Assembly (NCBI RefSeq): GCF_015356825.1 | Contig: NZ_JAACYW010000005.1 | Location: 1 to 64,000 of the forward strand | From: Catenulispora rubra | GTDB taxonomy: Bacteria > Actinomycetota > Actinomycetes > Streptomycetales > Catenulisporaceae | Direction of reading: 5' to 3' | Length of the DNA stretch: 64,000 nt | Shown here: positions 60,780 through 64,000 of the stretch, one piece after another | How positions within the stretch are numbered: position 1 is the stretch's first letter | Layout of the letters: each line of letters begins with the position of its first letter | The notes under the pieces: generated by a model | Seen by the model: the letters and a program-made list of their open reading frames with translations, nothing else | What the model was told of the DNA's origin: nothing | Databases searched by the model: none | Position numbers and translations under genes: made by a program

Positions 60780-62849
60780 CTATTGGTCGCGCAGCCGGGC
60801 GCCGAGTTCCTTTCCGAGGGCATCGAGGACGGCCGATCGAGACGAAGAGATGATCTGCGCAGTGAGCGTTTCATCCTGTGGGCGGAGCCTGGCGCGCAGA
60901 GTCAGGGAGCGGTGGCCTTCGGGGACCCACGAGCCGCGGAACTCGTCAACGTATTCGACGTCGTGAACGTACCGAGAGGCGCCGCGTACGACCGTGAAGA
61001 CCTGCGTCCACAGAACGTCATCGGCGAGCAGGACCGAGAGGTCGAACTCGGAATCGGGCAGCTCGGAGAGCTTCTCATAGCGGTTGTCGCGTGAAGCGTG
61101 TGCCGACAGCAACGCTAGGTTCAACTCAAAACAACCGACCTGCTGCTCAGCCGCGATTCCAGCCAAACGGCGCGTGCGCTTGGACACAAGTGCCAGCGCG
61201 CCGACGGCGCCCCCATGAGCCGTGATTGTCAGGCTGGTGGCGCGATCGGCCCACGCGGCATCCGCACTGGGGGCGAAGTCGAGGTCGACCAAGTGTGCGT
61301 AGCGGCGCAAGGATTCCACGATGCCTTTTAGCTGTCGGAAAACCACGACGCCGTCGGCGCCGACCAAGACGCCGGCGGCTCGCTTGCCCTGTGGAGGCAT
61401 GTCCTCGAAGTTTCCGAGATAGGGAGTGGGTTTCCCACCGGGGAAGACCGTGCCGACCTCGAAGATGCTGAAGGAGCTGCTGTATCGCAGGTTGGAGACA
61501 AGGGCGTCAAGGAGGTTCGGGACGAGCGACGGGCGCAGTGTGTCGTGGTCGGGCGCTGGAGCGCCGTCGAACTGGACAAGCCCGGCCTTGTCCCAACCCG
61601 TCGCAGCGAGCATGCCGTCACCGCTCCATGGGTACGTGACGACTTCCTGCATGCCGCAGCGGACGGCGAGTTGCTCGCGCACTCGCCTGTCGATGCCACG
61701 CTGGTGGAGGCTGCGACTGGTGTTGAGCGAGACAGTCAGCGGCGCGACCGGGAGGTTGTCGTAGCCGTGGATGCGCGCAACCTCTTCCACAATGTCGTGC
61801 GGCAGTGAGATGTCGCCTGTGGAGCGCCAAGTGGGCGCGATAACACGGAGACGACCGCTATCCGAGGTGACGGCGAAACCGAGCCGGGAAAGACTGTTGC
61901 GGACTTCGTCATCTGGCAGGCGCGTGCCGATGCGGGCCGCGAGGAAGCCTTCGGTGACATCTACGATGGCCGCAGCGGTGGCTTCGAGTTCCACGTCCTG
62001 CGCTCCGAGCAGTTGCGTGGTCGGCGCGATAGTGGTGATCAGTGCGAGGAACAGGGCAAGCGCCTGATCGACGCGCTTGGTGTCGAGGCCCTTCTCAAAG
62101 CGGGCCGAGGCTTCGCTACGGATGCCAAGTTGCTGGGAGGCCCGGCGGATCGGCTGGGGGCGGAATGTCGCAGCCTCGATGAGGAAGCGGCGGCTTGCCG
62201 GAGTCACGGCTGAGTTGGCGCCTCCCATGATGCCGGCGACGCCGACCGGGCCGGTCTGATCGGCGATCACCGGCGTCGAAGCGATGAGCTCCGCCGGGCC
62301 GGACAGCAGTTTCGTTTGAGAAGTCGCACCGTTGGCCCGAGCCGAAAGCGGAAGTGTGATGGCGTCCGAGTCGTAGACGTGGTTCGGCTGACCGGTTGTG
62401 AACATGACGTAGTTGCTGATGTCGACCAGGAGCCCGACGGAGGCTTCGCCGATGCGTTCCAGCCGCTCGCGCATCCAGTTCGGCGCGTCTGCCGGCATGG
62501 CAGGAACGGCGAGGTTCACTGCGGCCATCCGCTGGCACAGCGCCGGGTCGACATCGGCCACGAGCCCGTCGACCGGGTTGGGAAGTGGAGCGCTAGGCAG
62601 CGCTCGGAGAGGGACGTCGTAGATCGTCGCGAGCTCGCGGGCGATGCCGTAGTGACCCCAAAGGTCTGGGCGGTTGGTCAGCGACTTGTTGTCGATCTCG
62701 AGGATGTGGTCAGTGAGATCACCTGCGGGTGTTGCGACGACGTCCTCGACTTCGACCGTCTTCAGCGTCAGATCGTGGGCGATCTGCTCGGCAGACAGTC
62801 CGGCAGGGAGATCGACGTAATCGGAGATCCACTCAAGAGAGATCTTCAT
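60780..62849 (-). CDS. pheT: Phenylalanine-tRNA ligase beta subunit, short form without OB domain
   Basis: A 689-residue PheT. It begins MKISLEWISDYVDLPAGLS and passes directly from VEVEDVVATPAGDLTDHI to LEIDNKSLTNRPDLWGHYGI. The approximately 110-residue EMAP-type tRNA-binding domain that normally sits between these two parts is absent. The B3/B4 editing region (about 115-280), B5 domains and a C-terminal FDX-ACB anticodon-binding domain (FDLSVLLADDVLWTQVFTVV to end) are present. This is probably a secondary or divergent PheRS. It follows pheS by 14 bases. Confidence 0.88.
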   Translation of the reverse strand: MKISLEWISDYVDLPAGLSAEQIAHDLTLKTVEVEDVVATPAGDLTDHILEIDNKSLTNRPDLWGHYGIARELATIYDVPLRALPSAPLPNPVDGLVADVDPALCQRMAAVNLAVPAMPADAPNWMRERLERIGEASVGLLVDISNYVMFTTGQPNHVYDSDAITLPLSARANGATSQTKLLSGPAELIASTPVIADQTGPVGVAGIMGGANSAVTPASRRFLIEAATFRPQPIRRASQQLGIRSEASARFEKGLDTKRVDQALALFLALITTIAPTTQLLGAQDVELEATAAAIVDVTEGFLAARIGTRLPDDEVRNSLSRLGFAVTSDSGRLRVIAPTWRSTGDISLPHDIVEEVARIHGYDNLPVAPLTVSLNTSRSLHQRGIDRRVREQLAVRCGMQEVVTYPWSGDGMLAATGWDKAGLVQFDGAPAPDHDTLRPSLVPNLLDALVSNLRYSSSFSIFEVGTVFPGGKPTPYLGNFEDMPPQGKRAAGVLVGADGVVVFRQLKGIVESLRRYAHLVDLDFAPSADAAWADRATSLTITAHGGAVGALALVSKRTRRLAGIAAEQQVGCFELNLALLSAHASRDNRYEKLSELPDSEFDLSVLLADDVLWTQVFTVVRGASRYVHDVEYVDEFRGSWVPEGHRSLTLRARLRPQDETLTAQIISSSRSAVLDALGKELGARLRDQ

Positions 62850-62863
62850 CGTGGTGTCCCTGT

Positions 62864-63928
62864 CTATACGAACTGGCTCAGAAAGCGGAGATCGGCGCTG
62901 TGCATATGCCGGACGTCGTCGATGCCGTAGCGCATCATGACCAGCCGGTCCAGGCCGACGTTGACGTAAAAGCCGGTCCACTTTTCGGGGTCCAAGCCGC
63001 CGGCACGGAGCACGTTGGGGTGAGGGCTCCCGCCGGGCATGACCTCCAGCCAGCCGACGCCACGGCAGGTACGACAGCCGTCGCCGCCGCAGACCTGGCA
63101 TTGCATGTCGATCTCGAAGCCTGGTTCGACGAATGGGAAGAAGCCGGTGCGCATGCGAGTCTTGACGGGATGTCCGAAGACTGTGTCCAGGATCGTGTCG
63201 ACGAGAAACTTCCCGGCGGTCAGCGGTACGTCCTTGTCCACAAGCAGTACCTCGTACTGGAAGAACGCGCGTTCGTGGCGAGCGTCCGTGCTCTCGTTGC
63301 GGTAGACCCGGCCCGGGTAGACGAACCGGAACGGCGGGGTGTGTGTGCGCATGTACCGGACGCTCGCGCCCGTCAGGTGGGGTCGCAGGCACAGCCGCTC
63401 GGTGCCGTGCTTGCCTTCGGAACTGGCGAGCCAGTAGGTATCCATGCTTTCGCGGGCCGGGTGGTCGGCGGGGAAGTTCATCGCGTCGAACTCCAGCGCC
63501 TCCGAGCTGATCTCGGGGCCTTCGTAGATCTCGAAGTTCAGTTCGGCGAACGCGTCGTTGAGGTCGTACATCAGCTGAATCGTGGGGTGCAGACTCCCGT
63601 TGGACGGCGGCAGGCCCGGGAGGGTGACGTCCAGTGGCACATCCAGCGCCGGTTCTGAGTCGAGCAGTTCCTCCTCGCGCACCATCAACAGGTCGCTGAC
63701 CTGGCGCTGGGCGTGGTTCAGCGCCTCGCCTACGGTGCGCCGGGCGTCGGGGTCCAGGCCGCCGATCGCCCGACGGAGCAGCATGAGTGATCCGGTCTTC
63801 CCTACGGCACCTCGACGGGCGGCATCCAGGTCGGCCAAGGAGGCGGCGCCGTGGATGCCGGATTCGGCTTCGGTGACGGCGACGGCGATTTGGGACAAGA
63901 GATCGGCCCCGGTTGGGGAGGCAGCCAT
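62864..63928 (-). CDS. pheS: Phenylalanine-tRNA ligase alpha subunit, divergent
   Basis: A 354-residue PheS with class II motifs: the coiled-coil N-terminus (about 10-85), FRFVYPGRVYRNESTDARHE (motif 2), FFQYEVLLVDKDV, and GLDRLVMMRYGIDDVRHMHS (motif 3). The usual PHTS segment reads RPHLTGASVRYMRTHTPP, and a CxxC-type insert (CQVCGGDGCRTCRGVGW) precedes LEVMPGGSPHPNVL. Divergence from the housekeeping type plus the short PheT suggest a specialised second enzyme, for example one resistant to an inhibitor or acting on unusual Phe analogues; this is inference. Confidence 0.9.
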   Translation of the reverse strand: MAASPTGADLLSQIAVAVTEAESGIHGAASLADLDAARRGAVGKTGSLMLLRRAIGGLDPDARRTVGEALNHAQRQVSDLLMVREEELLDSEPALDVPLDVTLPGLPPSNGSLHPTIQLMYDLNDAFAELNFEIYEGPEISSEALEFDAMNFPADHPARESMDTYWLASSEGKHGTERLCLRPHLTGASVRYMRTHTPPFRFVYPGRVYRNESTDARHERAFFQYEVLLVDKDVPLTAGKFLVDTILDTVFGHPVKTRMRTGFFPFVEPGFEIDMQCQVCGGDGCRTCRGVGWLEVMPGGSPHPNVLRAGGLDPEKWTGFYVNVGLDRLVMMRYGIDDVRHMHSADLRFLSQFV

Positions 63929-63935
63929 GAGTGTC

Positions 63936-64000
63936 CGTTCTGCAGAAGGAGGTGGGTGAAGTGGCGAGACAGCAGAACGCCCCCGGACGGAGCCGGGGGC
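63936..64000 (-). promoter_or_regulatory. Attenuator-like leader hairpins upstream of pheS
   Basis: In the transcript direction, a perfect 8-bp stem, GCCCCCGG and CCGGGGGC with a six-base loop (63979-64000), is followed by a U-enriched stretch. CGTTCTGC and GCAGAACG (63979-63972 and 63943-63936) then form a second hairpin next to the pheS start codon. This looks like an attenuator or translational control element of pheST. The window ends inside it. Confidence 0.45.

Noticed and set aside
63961..64000. Possible divergent + strand gene start (AGGAGG then GTG)
   Set aside because: Only 13 codons are visible and they run into the strong hairpin; cannot be supported from this window.
1..64000. 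CRISPR arrays, tRNA or rRNA genes
   Set aside because: No regularly spaced repeats, and no cloverleaf or rRNA sequence was seen in the intergenic stretches.

Overview
The window is chromosomal DNA of a high-GC actinobacterium. Codon third positions are strongly G/C, GTG and TTG starts are frequent, and there is a full actinobacterial-type VII secretion (T7SS/ESX-like) locus, a DUF6104 gene and an actinobacterial cytochrome c oxidase subunit IV. This points to the Streptomyces/Catenulispora side of the phylum; the genus is not decided by the sequence.

Bases 1-34312 form one T7SS locus built from blocks that converge and diverge. A + strand operon (FN3 protein, MoxR ATPase, DUF58 protein, transglutaminase-like protein, SseB-like protein, mycosin) meets eccD-eccB on the - strand. 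eccC (+) meets a - strand operon of a kinase-like membrane protein, eccE and an unnamed partner. A beta-helix/AAA+ (EccA-like) gene (+) meets two large Pro-rich helical proteins on the - strand, probably substrates. A + strand operon then runs WXG100-like pair, YbaB-like protein, small helical protein, a 2219-residue effector-like giant and two histidine-kinase-like proteins. Three genes here have lost their expected active-site residues: the mycosin, the transglutaminase and the kinase. The two histidine-kinase-like proteins are complementary halves: one keeps the ATPase, the other the phospho-acceptor His. The three + strand units that start inside the locus (eccC, the EccA-like gene, the WXG pair) share a TGTCCTGT promoter element at a nearly fixed distance from a possible -10.

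Bases 34313-39500 hold a response-regulator remnant, small genes, and a redox or nitrosative-stress-like group: DUF2249/hemerythrin-like protein, two cupins, a 7Fe ferredoxin, an Fe-S type HTH regulator, a four-helix membrane protein and an orphan ctaF. Bases 39507-43564 carry a CHAT protease-like protein coupled to a two-TM membrane protein, a possible cell-death or defence pair.

Bases 43565-48470 are decayed and mobile DNA. A gene of unknown function was split by a 261-bp inverted-repeat element, and that element was then hit by an intact ISL3-family IS with an 8-bp target duplication. Removing both restores the reading frame.

Bases 48472-54459 are a - strand cluster: phosphotransferase, small membrane peptide, two paralogous GNAT proteins, an APC permease and an unknown protein with a decayed partial duplicate. 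Bases 54647-60613 carry nucleotide-handling enzymes (a deoxyribosyltransferase-ASCH-NUDIX fusion, a NUDIX hydrolase and a HAD phosphatase) among XRE regulators. The window ends in a divergent pheS-pheT pair whose beta subunit lacks the tRNA-binding OB domain. No tRNA, rRNA or CRISPR array was seen.
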